A DNA stretch of 27,983 nt from a virus: positions 1 to 27,983 of IMG/VR virus record IMGVR_UViG_3300020430_001411; one strand, written 5' to 3'. The position numbers were made by a program, and so were the translations under genes. The notes below the pieces were generated by a model, which saw nothing but the letters and a program-made list of their open reading frames with translations, made no database searches and was not told the origin of the DNA. Positions within the stretch are counted from its first letter, which is position 1. Each line of letters starts with the position of its first letter. This document shows, piece by piece, positions 8,113 to 15,694 of the stretch.

Positions 8113-8544
8113 ATGGCATATGACGGTACACTCGTTGCCGGTGGTGAGGGCAACACAACTTTCAATGCATCTGGTGAATTTTTGGGAAGAGATTTAGAAT
8201 TCTTGAACCAAACATTTCCTAGTTCTGTAGCGGCAAAAACTGCTAAAGACAGCACAATAGATGTAGTTGAAAAAACGATCCAGACCTTTGCTAACATTGT
8301 TGGTGCAGGTCCGTTAGTGAATTCAGGTGCAGAAAAAAACTACATCATTGAACACGCTGACGCATTCGTTGGATCACCAGCAAGTTCTGGTGGTTCCTTT
8401 ACATTAACAACATCAACAGCAAATGCTACAGGTGGAACACTGCAAACAGCGGTACAAGCCTTAGGCACAGTTGACTCTATCAATATGGGTTCAGAGACAT
8501 CATTTGTAACTAACCTTGCGATGAGAAAAGCAACGCTGGAATAA
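8113..8544 (+). CDS. Putative virion structural protein, MAYDGTL family member 1
   Basis: 143 residues with a very strong AAGGAGG ribosome-binding site about 7 bases before the ATG. The protein starts MAYDGTLVAGGEGN and shares this opening with the product of the next gene (MAYDGTLPAGGRGN), so the two are tandem paralogues. It is rich in Ala, Gly, Ser and Thr, with few charged residues and no cysteine (e.g. SGGSFTLTTSTANATGG), which suits an abundant capsid or tail component. The exact late promoter, leader hairpin and terminator at the end of the operon support high expression. I cannot assign it to a named T4 protein. Confidence 0.65.
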   Translation: MAYDGTLVAGGEGNTTFNASGEFLGRDLEFLNQTFPSSVAAKTAKDSTIDVVEKTIQTFANIVGAGPLVNSGAEKNYIIEHADAFVGSPASSGGSFTLTTSTANATGGTLQTAVQALGTVDSINMGSETSFVTNLAMRKATLE

Positions 8545-8563
8545 TACATAGGAGATATTTAAA

Positions 8564-8986
8564 ATGGCTTATGACGGAACATTACCAGCGGGCGGAAGAG
8601 GAAACTTTCAATCACAGTCAGTGGCAGAGTTAGAGGGTGTAGAAATCGCTTTCTTATCAGTTGACTTTGCGGCAAACGTGAGTTCAGAGACTACTCATCC
8701 AGATGCTTCGGCAAACACAGCGGCATTGCACCTTGCAAAAGAGGCAATCCAGAACCAAGGTGTTAACATTCTAGGTGAAGGATCCATTAAGGCATCTAAC
8801 ACTGCGAAAGTGTTTATGGTCAGAGCAGACGCTCTTGACACAATCAGTGGCACAACAACTGCGGCGGCTATCCAAACTGCCATCCAAGGTTTGAATGCAC
8901 TGACACCAGACAAAGTAACGGCTAACATCGCATCAGCAGTAGTGGCGACAAAAGATCTGTCTGACACTTCTGAAGGTGTAAGTTAA
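8564..8986 (+). CDS. Putative virion structural protein, MAYDGTL family member 2
   Basis: 140 residues, preceded by an AGGAGA ribosome-binding site and separated by 19 bases from its paralogue upstream. The shared N-terminal motif MAYDGTL-AGG-GN is followed by diverged sequence (ELEGVEIAFLSVDFAAN against EFLGRDLEFLNQTFPSS in the paralogue). The middle is alanine-rich (TTTAAAIQTAIQGLNAL). Composition and context suggest a virion protein made in large amounts. The function is not identified beyond that. Confidence 0.65.
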   Translation: MAYDGTLPAGGRGNFQSQSVAELEGVEIAFLSVDFAANVSSETTHPDASANTAALHLAKEAIQNQGVNILGEGSIKASNTAKVFMVRADALDTISGTTTAAAIQTAIQGLNALTPDKVTANIASAVVATKDLSDTSEGVS

Positions 8987-9011
8987 TAGTTAATTAGAGG
9001 AGAAACAACAA

Positions 9012-9536
9012 ATGCCAATTACAAGAAATAGATCAACAGACATGATCAGAAGACAGGCTTACAACGGTAAAGGTCTTACTTTTATCGAAGTTATCTTTGC
9101 TCAGTCTAACACAGACTCTGCAACAGCACCAGAGAGCAACGATTCTGTATTTGATCAAGTAACAAAAGTTGTTAACAAGAACGGTACGCTTTTAGCATCA
9201 TCTTACAGACTAGGTGCAAAAGCAACTGCCAACGACGCGGCTGAGGCGAGTGAGATTACAGCAAACAACTCAATCGACTCATTCCAATACATTGTTGAAG
9301 GAACGCCAGGACAATTTAACGCGGCGGATTCAGCAGGAGATGTGAACATGGACGTTGACGCGACAGTAATCGCTGATGCAGAAGCAGACATCGAAGCCGA
9401 CATCAGAGCAGTGTTAGACAGTGACTCATCAAACAACACACAACACGTGAAGGTAAGAACATTATTACCTGAAGGTTCAGTGAACGGTACTGCTGACACA
9501 ATCATTGGAATGTTTGACCAAAGAGGTGATGCGTAA
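9012..9536 (+). CDS. Putative virion structural protein (174 aa)
   Basis: The third and last gene of the late operon, with an AGAGGAG ribosome-binding site. The protein starts MPITRNRSTDMIRRQAYNGKGLTFIEVIFAQ and then becomes strongly acidic and low in aromatic residues (DVNMDVDATVIADAEADIEADIRAVLD), ending TIIGMFDQRGDA. It is not obviously related to the two upstream paralogues. A strong rho-independent terminator follows 32 bases after the stop. A structural role is inferred from the operon; no family was recognised. Confidence 0.62.
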   Translation: MPITRNRSTDMIRRQAYNGKGLTFIEVIFAQSNTDSATAPESNDSVFDQVTKVVNKNGTLLASSYRLGAKATANDAAEASEITANNSIDSFQYIVEGTPGQFNAADSAGDVNMDVDATVIADAEADIEADIRAVLDSDSSNNTQHVKVRTLLPEGSVNGTADTIIGMFDQRGDA

Positions 9537-9568
9537 TAATCATTCTTAGTCACACAGACTAAATTACC

Positions 9569-9605
9569 AAAGGGCGGATCTTTAATTAGGTTCGCCCTTT
9601 TTTTT
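9569..9605 (+). terminator. Rho-independent terminator
   Basis: AAAGGGCG (9569-9576) pairs with CGCCCTTT (9593-9600). G-T wobble and further pairs extend the stem to about 12 base pairs around an AT-rich loop (9581-9588), followed by a run of eight T. It ends the three-gene structural operon. Confidence 0.85.
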
Positions 9606-9608
9606 ATG

Positions 9609-9616
9609 ATTAAATA
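9609..9616 (+). promoter_or_regulatory. Putative late promoter ATTAAATA
   Basis: ATTAAATA followed by TCACAA lies 6 bases before the ATG at 9623, directly after the terminator. The core differs from TATAAATA but its position is the same as for the other late-type motifs in this window. Confidence 0.35.
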
Positions 9617-9622
9617 TCACAA

Positions 9623-10282
9623 ATGCCAACAGCGATTGAACAGACACTTGCGATAATAAATTCTCCGGACAGCAAACTGAGAGACCTAACACCCATCATC
9701 TATAGGCTTAAGGATAATCAATCTGAGAATATAAAACGTTTCAGGTATCTAGATCAAACTTGCTGTGCCTCAGGTACCATGAGGAACTGGCTAATGACTG
9801 AATATGGTGATAAGTGGCACATGCAAACTGATCAACAAGATGAGTCTATGCTGTTTGCGTTAGTTCGTAACCCGCATGAGCGTTGGTGGTCAGGCATTAG
9901 ATCATGGATGAACAACCTGCCATGGTACTCTTGGTGGGAGAATGAACAACTGATGGAAAAGTTCTTCCCACACTTCAACAGGTTCACCACCAGTCAGTGG
10001 CAGATACTAGATCAAGTAAAGGTTGATCATTACATCAAAGTCGATACAAATCTCGATGAAAGATTTTCTAAGTTCTGTAGAAAGCATGGCCTATTGCAGT
10101 TTGGAAGGTTGAAGAAATACAAGAACCACAGGCATGTTGATGAAAAAGTCAAAGCAATGGAAGACAAAGGAAGGCTACAATTCGAAAGATTTTTAAGATC
10201 TAACAAAAAATATAACAATATACTAGAAGAATTTTTAGCACCTGATTACAAATATTGGGACAAGGTCAGTGGACAGGAATAA
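9623..10282 (+). CDS. Sulfotransferase family protein (Sulfotransfer_2-like)
   Basis: 219 residues. The segment RYLDQTCCASGTMRNWLM resembles the 5'-phosphosulfate loop, and SMLFALVRNPHERWWSGIRSWM matches the 3'-phosphate motif (F.VRNP.ER..S) of the Sulfotransfer_2 family, which uses PAPS to sulfate glycans. The tail is basic. It is a different subfamily from the sulfotransferase-like protein near the left end. The TAA stop overlaps the next ATG by one base. The substrate is unknown; host or phage glycan is possible. Confidence 0.7.
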   Translation: MPTAIEQTLAIINSPDSKLRDLTPIIYRLKDNQSENIKRFRYLDQTCCASGTMRNWLMTEYGDKWHMQTDQQDESMLFALVRNPHERWWSGIRSWMNNLPWYSWWENEQLMEKFFPHFNRFTTSQWQILDQVKVDHYIKVDTNLDERFSKFCRKHGLLQFGRLKKYKNHRHVDEKVKAMEDKGRLQFERFLRSNKKYNNILEEFLAPDYKYWDKVSGQE

Positions 10283-10755
10283 TGCACGAGTACCATATCC
10301 ATACCTTGATCGATATCACCGATAACGGTAACCTCAAACAGCAGTTTCCATTTAAGACAAAGTCAGGAGATATTGTCCATGACAAGCACTCACTCGCCGT
10401 TGCCCGTAATCAGAACAGTAACTTCAATACTATGTTACAATTGCTTCAGATGAGGGGAAACATTGTTTGGGAATCTTCGCCAATGCGTCTTGAATTACAA
10501 ACCTTGGGTAACCATAAATTTGGCACTTTCTATGAAGGAAAACAAACCACTTGGCATTTTCAATTTTTCACAGAACAATCTGGTGTATACGGTGATGACA
10601 TTGAACCCACTGCTTTCCTTAAGGACGATTTTCATCATGTACCCATTGTGAGTTTTTGTAAAGAAACCGCTACCTTTCCGTTGTCCACTTTTGATACACA
10701 GGAATACAAGACCATAAACACGTACTTTTCATACGCCGGCCCTAGCGATAAATAA
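10282..10755 (+). CDS. Conserved phage hypothetical protein (157 aa)
   Basis: The start at ATG 10282 (TAATG overlap with the previous stop) is preferred over an in-frame ATG at 10255. The protein begins MHEYHIHTLIDITDNGNLKQQFPFKTKSGD, continues HDKHSLAVARNQNSNFNTMLQLLQMRGNIVWE, and has a mixed alpha/beta look without membrane segments. From memory, this opening is typical of an unannotated protein conserved in T4-like marine phages. No enzyme motif is visible and the function is unknown. Confidence 0.65.
   Translation: MHEYHIHTLIDITDNGNLKQQFPFKTKSGDIVHDKHSLAVARNQNSNFNTMLQLLQMRGNIVWESSPMRLELQTLGNHKFGTFYEGKQTTWHFQFFTEQSGVYGDDIEPTAFLKDDFHHVPIVSFCKETATFPLSTFDTQEYKTINTYFSYAGPSDK
10747..10754 (+). 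promoter_or_regulatory. Putative late promoter GATAAATA
   Basis: GATAAATA overlaps the end of the preceding gene and lies about 50 bases before the ATG at 10806. It matches TATAAATA at seven of eight positions. Confidence 0.35.
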
Positions 10756-10805
10756 TAATACATTTTAGGCACACTTTACAAACTTACAGAGGCTCATCTA
10801 AGGCA

Positions 10806-11120
10806 ATGCACCAGGCACAATTCCAGGCAATAAGTCAAGAGATCGGAGAGATCAAAAAGGAATTAAGAGAATATATTAGATTAATGAGTACAACAGATTT
10901 AGAAAAACAAAATTTAGAAGCACACGTTGACCTGTGTAGTGAGAGATATAAAGGTTTGCATGATAGGTTAAGTGCTATTGAGATCCGTCTAGGTAAAATG
11001 AATGAGGACATGATTGCCGGACAAAAAAGTTCATCAAAAACAATAATTGCAACAGCAGGCACAGTCGTCGCAGGTTTGCTATCAACAGTGGTAGTGATCT
11101 TGATGAAGATGCCAGGCTAA
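10806..11120 (+). CDS. Coiled-coil protein with C-terminal membrane segment (holin/XhlA-like candidate)
   Basis: 104 residues. Positions 1-70 form an amphipathic helical or coiled-coil region (FQAISQEIGEIKKELREYIRLM ... LHDRLSAIEIRLGKMNEDM). This is followed by a short polar SSSK and a single hydrophobic segment TIIATAGTVVAGLLSTVVVILM before a two-residue tail. This architecture is that of XhlA-type hemolysin/holin accessory proteins and other small phage membrane proteins. A role in lysis is possible but unproven, as no endolysin is next to it. Confidence 0.6.
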   Translation: MHQAQFQAISQEIGEIKKELREYIRLMSTTDLEKQNLEAHVDLCSERYKGLHDRLSAIEIRLGKMNEDMIAGQKSSSKTIIATAGTVVAGLLSTVVVILMKMPG

Positions 11121-11133
11121 TTTTTCCCAGTAC

Positions 11134-11364
11134 ATGTTTATACAGATAGCACCCAGAGCCAAAGTCTACGTGACAGATTTGGACGTAGAATTTATTAAAC
11201 AAAATTATACAAAGCCTTTCAAAGGTAGTAGCCTTTCTAAAGAGAACGCGACAAGGGCCAAGATGTTGGCTGACAAATCTGTGTTCGTTAGGAAAAAACT
11301 TGACGATGACGTGCAATATGCTTTAAATAGGAAGATAAAGTTTATTGTTAATGAAAGCAAATAA
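11134..11364 (+). CDS. Small hypothetical protein (76 aa)
   Basis: Starts MFIQIAPRAKVYVTDLDVEFIKQNY and is basic (SLSKENATRAKMLADKSVFVRKKLDDDVQYALNRKIKF). It lies 13 bases after the holin-like gene and overlaps the next gene by 14 bases. I recognise no family. The gene packing and the absence of an alternative frame support that it is real. Confidence 0.55.
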   Translation: MFIQIAPRAKVYVTDLDVEFIKQNYTKPFKGSSLSKENATRAKMLADKSVFVRKKLDDDVQYALNRKIKFIVNESK

Positions 11365-11854
11365 TAAGTCAGAACTGGTAAAACAAATCGAGGCCTACGG
11401 GCTTAAAGGCAAACTCGCGGATCTGGCACACAAGGAACAGGCACGCAGGCCCTTCCGCCATTTACCCAAACAGTTCTCCAAAGGAATACTGATAGGCAAC
11501 ATCGCCATAGTCCCCAAGAAGCACACAGGCACAAGATATGTGTATGTGATTGCCGACATGATGGAGGCAAAGGTCTTGCATGAAGATATAAATTTAAAAC
11601 AAACTGCTATATTGGTCGCACATTATCTTGCAGACGGCAAGAGCCTACCAAATAACATATTAGAATTAGATACGAAACATGCTTCACAGTTGTTTGATAT
11701 CCAAAGTGCCAAACGCATGATAAAGGAGGCCCAGAAAGAGAATGATACACAAACAGAAGATGTGTATTGGGACAGGTTAGACGTCGCTAACCGCCTAGCG
11801 GACGAGTGCAAAGGACGAATACAGCAAATCTTTAATGACACGTTCGGAGCCTAA
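11351..11854 (+). CDS. Conserved phage hypothetical protein (167 aa)
   Basis: The ATG at 11351 (MKANNKSELVKQIEAYGLKGKLADLAHKEQ) is preferred over a TTG two codons upstream. The N-terminal half contains a strand-rich segment (ILIGNIAIVPKKHTGTRYVYVIADMMEAKVLHEDI), and the C-terminal half is helical, with KRMIKEAQKENDTQTEDVYWDRLDVANRLADECKGRIQQIF. There is no signal, membrane segment or catalytic motif. It sits upstream of a putative scaffold or structural gene and behind it is a late-promoter motif. Confidence 0.6.
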   Translation: MKANNKSELVKQIEAYGLKGKLADLAHKEQARRPFRHLPKQFSKGILIGNIAIVPKKHTGTRYVYVIADMMEAKVLHEDINLKQTAILVAHYLADGKSLPNNILELDTKHASQLFDIQSAKRMIKEAQKENDTQTEDVYWDRLDVANRLADECKGRIQQIFNDTFGA

Positions 11855-11856
11855 AT

Positions 11857-11864
11857 AATAAATA
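11857..11864 (+). promoter_or_regulatory. Putative late promoter AATAAATA
   Basis: The motif AATAAATA lies 8 bases before the ATG at 11873, inside the 18-base gap between two genes. The surrounding sequence CTAAATAATAAATA contains a second overlapping TAAATA. Confidence 0.45.
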
Positions 11865-11872
11865 AACACAGT

Positions 11873-12829
11873 ATGAAGAGTTTAGACCTTACAAAACCAG
11901 TTACAACAGAATCATTGCTAAAAGAATTTGAATCTAGATTCAATATGACCATGGATCTCACACCTTTAAGTGAGGAAGAGTTACAAGACTACGCAAATCA
12001 TGTGAGAACAAAGATACACGAAATCACACAAAACACACATTTTGGCCAAGAATTAAAAAATGACAACTATCAGAAAAATCAAATGATGCTTGACATTATC
12101 AACCAAGCAATACAAGAAAGAAAACTTGCTGAATATGGCGGCAACATGGGCAATTCTATAATTGGCAAAGCGACTGGCGAGATCAAAGACAAACTATCAA
12201 AAGGACAAGCAGTGAGTCCAGCGGATAGAAAAGCGGCGGCTCAAGCAATGAAGACTGAAAACCCTGCAATGGTACTAGGTAAGGTGGCGGCCAAGGCGGC
12301 CGGATCAGCGGCTGGCACGGCAGTGGCAAACAGAGCAATGAATAAATTAGGTATGAAAGAAGGAGTTGAAGAACAATCAGAATTAATATTAGCGGCCAAG
12401 GACATGATGGACAAAGTCACAGGCTACTTGGAAGATCTAGCATCAATGAAGACAGAAGGCATGTTAGAACTAGCCGACAGAATCAGAGACGAAATGGGAG
12501 CGGACAAGGCAGACGCATTCCTACAAAAAATCCAACCAGCGATTGAACAGGCAGAGGCGACTTTAACGACCACTAGACAAGAACTAGACAACGGTGTAAG
12601 GATATTGACCGGAGAAGAAGTTGCTTCAGACCCAATGGGAGCCGATGACACGATGGACATGGACACAGATCTAGACTCACTTGACTCAGAAGTGGATGAT
12701 GAGGCAGATGAGTTTGGAGCCTCTGACGCAGAAGCAGGCGGAACAGAACCGGAAGGCAGAGAGCAGAGAGAATCAAAAGAAGTATTTGAAACTTCAAACA
12801 GACTGTATAGCAAACTAGCAGGGAAGTAG
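11873..12829 (+). CDS. Putative phage structural/scaffold-like protein (318 aa)
   Basis: The N-terminal region (1-90) is helical and polar. The middle has a glycine/alanine-rich segment (LGKVAAKAAGSAAGTAVANRAMNKLG). Residues 165-245 are helical (SELILAAKDMMDKVTGYLEDLASMKTEGMLELADRIRDEMGADKADAFL). The tail (250-300) is extremely acidic (TMDMDTDLDSLDSEVDDEADEF). From memory, the ELILAAKDMMDKV...ELADRIRDEMG block is found in an abundant structural protein of T4-like cyanophages, but I cannot name it. The acidic tail and helical content would also suit a prohead core protein. A late-type promoter precedes it. Confidence 0.6.
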   Translation: MKSLDLTKPVTTESLLKEFESRFNMTMDLTPLSEEELQDYANHVRTKIHEITQNTHFGQELKNDNYQKNQMMLDIINQAIQERKLAEYGGNMGNSIIGKATGEIKDKLSKGQAVSPADRKAAAQAMKTENPAMVLGKVAAKAAGSAAGTAVANRAMNKLGMKEGVEEQSELILAAKDMMDKVTGYLEDLASMKTEGMLELADRIRDEMGADKADAFLQKIQPAIEQAEATLTTTRQELDNGVRILTGEEVASDPMGADDTMDMDTDLDSLDSEVDDEADEFGASDAEAGGTEPEGREQRESKEVFETSNRLYSKLAGK

Positions 12830-12833
12830 TCCT

Positions 12834-13190
12834 GTGAGATTTTACGAATTCAAAAAATCCGATAGCGAATTAGAATCAGCCATAATCAATGTGTTGTTGA
12901 ACATGCGAGGTGATGCAGACGAAAAGAACAAGTCTACAGATATCAGCATGGATGCAGTGAAGCAGATCATGAGCAACACAGGTTATCCAGCATTCAACTA
13001 TGATGTGTTTAAAAGAATATATGATCAGGATGGTGATCTAAAAAACGTAGTGGCAGACTTTGATGACGAAAAAATAATTGTTAAAACTGATAAGGAAGCC
13101 GAAAAGGATCCATCTATGGATTACGACGATCAAGGTAGCACAGACACAGTCAAAAAAATGGCAAGGTCTGCCATGAAAAGACGTCAGTAA
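12834..13190 (+). CDS. Conserved phage hypothetical protein (118 aa)
   Basis: Starts at GTG (read as MRFYEFKKSDSELESAIINVLLNMRGDADEK), 4 bases after the preceding stop. The protein is acidic in the middle (DGDLKNVVADFDDEKIIVKTDKEAEKD) and basic at the end (KKMARSAMKRRQ). The opening MRFYEF is, from memory, shared by several small proteins of T4-like marine phages. No enzymatic motif is seen. It is transcribed with the putative structural gene before it. Confidence 0.6.
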   Translation: MRFYEFKKSDSELESAIINVLLNMRGDADEKNKSTDISMDAVKQIMSNTGYPAFNYDVFKRIYDQDGDLKNVVADFDDEKIIVKTDKEAEKDPSMDYDDQGSTDTVKKMARSAMKRRQ

Positions 13191-13219
13191 TTGACAATCA
13201 ACCAAAAGTATAATAAAAT

Positions 13220-13930
13220 ATGATAATGAAAATACCAACAGATGTCCTGACGAAGAAAGGCATTGTTTATAACAAGAAGTATCCTTACAATGAACTGTCG
13301 AAAGTAATAAAGAACAGTAAGCGGCACTATGCCACTCCGGACGGTAGACAAGTACCATCAGTGACAACTGTGCTAAGTGCCACTAAAGACATGACGCATC
13401 TGAACGCTTGGCGAAAGAGGGTTGGAGTTGAAAAGGCCCAACAGATTACAACAGAAAGTGCAAACATAGGAACAGTGATGCATAGAAGTCTTGAAAAACA
13501 TGTAAAGGGTGAGCAACGAATTCCAGGCTCTAACTTGATACAGCAGAAAGCACATGCAATGGCCAATGTCATAATTGATAACGGGCTCAATGATGTAAGT
13601 GAAGTTTGGGGTTCAGAAGTATCTCTTTACTATCCTGAACTGTATGCAGGAACCACAGACCTTGTAGGCCTGTACAAAGGGGCACCGGCAATTATGGATT
13701 TCAAACAGGCAAGAAGATTAAAAAAGAAAGAATGGGTGGAGGACTATTTTCTTCAGTTGGTGGCATACGCGGAGGCCCATAACAAAATGTATGACACCCA
13801 GATAGCCACTGGACGTATTTTTATATGCACACAAAACAACGAATATCAAACGTTTGACATAGACAACTACGAACATTGGGTAGGCAAATGGTATGCAAAG
13901 TTGGAAGAATATTACAAGAAGATCCTGTAA
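13220..13930 (+). CDS. PD-(D/E)XK superfamily exonuclease (RecB-like)
   Basis: 236 residues. RecB-family nuclease features are in order: SVTTVLSATK at 47-56, GTVMHRSLEKH with His88 at 84-94, GTTDLVGLYKGAPAIMDFKQ at 144-163 with Asp147, Asp160 and Lys162 as metal/catalytic residues, and QLVAYAEAH at 179-187. This is the standard GT.D...I.DFK...QL.AYA arrangement. Such nucleases in T4-like phages are thought to act in DNA repair or recombination, or in degrading host DNA. A second ATG two codons in (13226) is equally possible. Confidence 0.82.
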   Translation: MIMKIPTDVLTKKGIVYNKKYPYNELSKVIKNSKRHYATPDGRQVPSVTTVLSATKDMTHLNAWRKRVGVEKAQQITTESANIGTVMHRSLEKHVKGEQRIPGSNLIQQKAHAMANVIIDNGLNDVSEVWGSEVSLYYPELYAGTTDLVGLYKGAPAIMDFKQARRLKKKEWVEDYFLQLVAYAEAHNKMYDTQIATGRIFICTQNNEYQTFDIDNYEHWVGKWYAKLEEYYKKIL

Positions 13931-13936
13931 TAAATA
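13929..13936 (+). promoter_or_regulatory. Putative late promoter AATAAATA
   Basis: AATAAATA followed by C overlaps the nuclease stop codon and lies 6 bases before the ATG at 13943 of the tail fibre gene. This is the same arrangement as at 7319 and 22612. Confidence 0.5.
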
Positions 13937-13942
13937 CTGCAT

Positions 13943-15562
13943 ATGCCGATAGTACAGATATCAAGAATACAGCACAGACGTGGAAAAAGAACCGATCTGC
14001 CACAGTTGGCCGCAGGTGAACTGGGTTGGGTGATCGATGAGCAAAGACTTTTCATCGGCAATGGCACAGTTTCTGATGGTGCGCCAGCAGTGGGAAACAC
14101 AGAGATTGTCACCACAGGAAGCTCAGCATTTACAACTGCACTGAGCCACACCTACAAAGGCTATCTCGGTGACTCCACACCTATCACAACCTCAGTTTCA
14201 AGATCACTTGCACAGAGACTAGACGAATATGTGTCTGTCAAAGACTTTGGCGCCGTAGGTGATGATTCTACCGCAGATGTCACGGCCATACAGAATGCAA
14301 TAAATGAAATTTACATAGACACAGACACCACCGTTAGCAACGACACAAGAGCAAGAAGAATACTTTTCTTTCCGGCGGGCACTTATAGAATCAACGCCGC
14401 ATTGAAGATACCACCACACGCACACTTGGTAGGTGAGGGCCCGGACAAAACTATAATTAAAAATTCAGGAAGCAATGCAGTAATGGTTATGCAGGACGAC
14501 GAAGGCAATGTTGGAGCGAACATTGGAAACTCGGGAGCCACTACTCCAACACAAATTCAAATCTCAAACATGACATTAAGAAACACAGTTGCTTATGGAG
14601 GAATATCACTAGACAGAGTAACCAAGGGTTATTTCAATAATGTCAAGTTCCAAGGATCATACGCTTCAGGGGGTGTTGATGATTCAAATTCCAAAGGAAT
14701 AACAGTGGCTCATTCAACCGCGGTGTTTTCAACAACCAACGTAATTTTTAATCAATGCCAATTTACAAAATTTGCCAGACTGGTGGATCTTAGTGATGAT
14801 TCAACCCACATAAGATTTCATGACTGCGATTTTTCAACAGCATTTTATGGAGCTCTGATAGGAGAGGAATTTGATGGTAGTACGGCTGGTAAGTTGAACG
14901 GGCCACGAGATGTGCAGTTTAACAGTTCAAGTTGGAGTAACATAGGACAACAGGCGATATTGGTTCAGAGGAGTTCATCAGTAAACACGGCTGACTTCGA
15001 TGACGTGGGTGCTAGAAACATCATCTCACATGGTAACTTTTATGCGAAAGATGTAGCGAATAATTTTGAAGGAGTTGGATCCTTGAGAGAGGTACCCGTA
15101 ATACAATTTGATAGTGATGAATGTACATCAAGCATGGACTTCTTTGAAAGGTCAGACTTGCGTAGAGCGGACGGAAGTTCTGAATTAAATGCCGCTCCAG
15201 AATTACAAGGAATAGGTATACAATCAAAAGCAATTAAATCACAAATTCTTACAAACAACACATCGACGGCCACCACTTTAAATGAATTTCCTGCTTTGGC
15301 GGGCAAAGGTTTAAAGATTGTTTATAAAATTGTAAGAGGGACACTTGATAGAACAGGTGAGTTGGTTGTAAGTGCTTCTACCAATGGTGTGAGTTTTGAT
15401 GATACGTTCACTGAAAGTGGTACAGATGTCGGAGTGACACTGACTGCAGAGCTGGATAATAAAGATTCAACGGCAGGTAGCGAGACAGTTGCATTTAAAT
15501 TTACAACTACCAACACAGGCACCGACGCCAGAATAGATTACCAGACTACAATCCTTGCATAA
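13943..15562 (+). CDS. Tail fibre/tailspike protein with Mtd-like N-terminus and pectate-lyase-type beta-helix
   Basis: 539 residues. Positions 5-50 (RIQHRRGKRTDLPQLAAGELGW ... RLFIGNG) match the small attachment domain found at the N-terminus of the major tropism determinant and many phage fibres. From about residue 93, VKDFGAVGDDSTADVTAIQNAI and ILFFPAGTYRINAALKIPPHAHLVGEG are the hallmarks of the pectate-lyase-3 superfamily right-handed beta-helix. The rest is repetitive beta structure (ISNMTLRNT, NVKFQGSY, NVIFNQCQF, IRFHDCDFS). The C-terminal about 120 residues look like a separate beta-domain. Receptor binding or polysaccharide degradation is the expected role; I cannot identify the active site. 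Confidence 0.82.
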   Translation: MPIVQISRIQHRRGKRTDLPQLAAGELGWVIDEQRLFIGNGTVSDGAPAVGNTEIVTTGSSAFTTALSHTYKGYLGDSTPITTSVSRSLAQRLDEYVSVKDFGAVGDDSTADVTAIQNAINEIYIDTDTTVSNDTRARRILFFPAGTYRINAALKIPPHAHLVGEGPDKTIIKNSGSNAVMVMQDDEGNVGANIGNSGATTPTQIQISNMTLRNTVAYGGISLDRVTKGYFNNVKFQGSYASGGVDDSNSKGITVAHSTAVFSTTNVIFNQCQFTKFARLVDLSDDSTHIRFHDCDFSTAFYGALIGEEFDGSTAGKLNGPRDVQFNSSSWSNIGQQAILVQRSSSVNTADFDDVGARNIISHGNFYAKDVANNFEGVGSLREVPVIQFDSDECTSSMDFFERSDLRRADGSSELNAAPELQGIGIQSKAIKSQILTNNTSTATTLNEFPALAGKGLKIVYKIVRGTLDRTGELVVSASTNGVSFDDTFTESGTDVGVTLTAELDNKDSTAGSETVAFKFTTTNTGTDARIDYQTTILA

Positions 15563-15579
15563 TAACTAACAAACTGATA

Positions 15580-15599
15580 GACAAAAAAGTTTTTTTGTC
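15580..15599 (+). terminator. AT-rich hairpin after the tail fibre gene (possible terminator)
   Basis: GACAAAAAA (15580-15588) is complementary to TTTTTTGTC (15591-15599), with a T-run inside the right arm. It lies 17 bases after the tail fibre stop. The stem is A-T rich and the loop tight, so termination is uncertain. Confidence 0.3.
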
Positions 15600-15616
15600 A
15601 TAATATTAGTACATTA

Positions 15617-15644
15617 TAAAATTACTTCGTAGGTTGTAATTTTA
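15617..15644 (+). promoter_or_regulatory. Perfect 9-bp hairpin upstream of nrdA
   Basis: TAAAATTAC (15617-15625) pairs with GTAATTTTA (15636-15644) around the loop TTCGTAGGTT. It lies about 50 bases before nrdA in the 132-base gap between the tail fibre gene and nrdA. It could be an operator or leader structure. It does not match the NrdR box as I know it. Confidence 0.35.
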
Positions 15645-15694
15645 GTCAAACGATAGGTGACAGAAAAAAATTATAAACACGGATTTAGATAAAT

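Noticed and set aside
12424-12813. A 129-codon minus-strand ORF
   Set aside because: Shadow of the acidic plus-strand structural gene; serine-rich composition results from reverse-complemented Asp/Glu/Ala codons.
13191-13214. TTGACA and TATAAT before the RecB-like nuclease
   Set aside because: The spacing is only 12 bases, too short for a sigma70 promoter, although both boxes are perfect.
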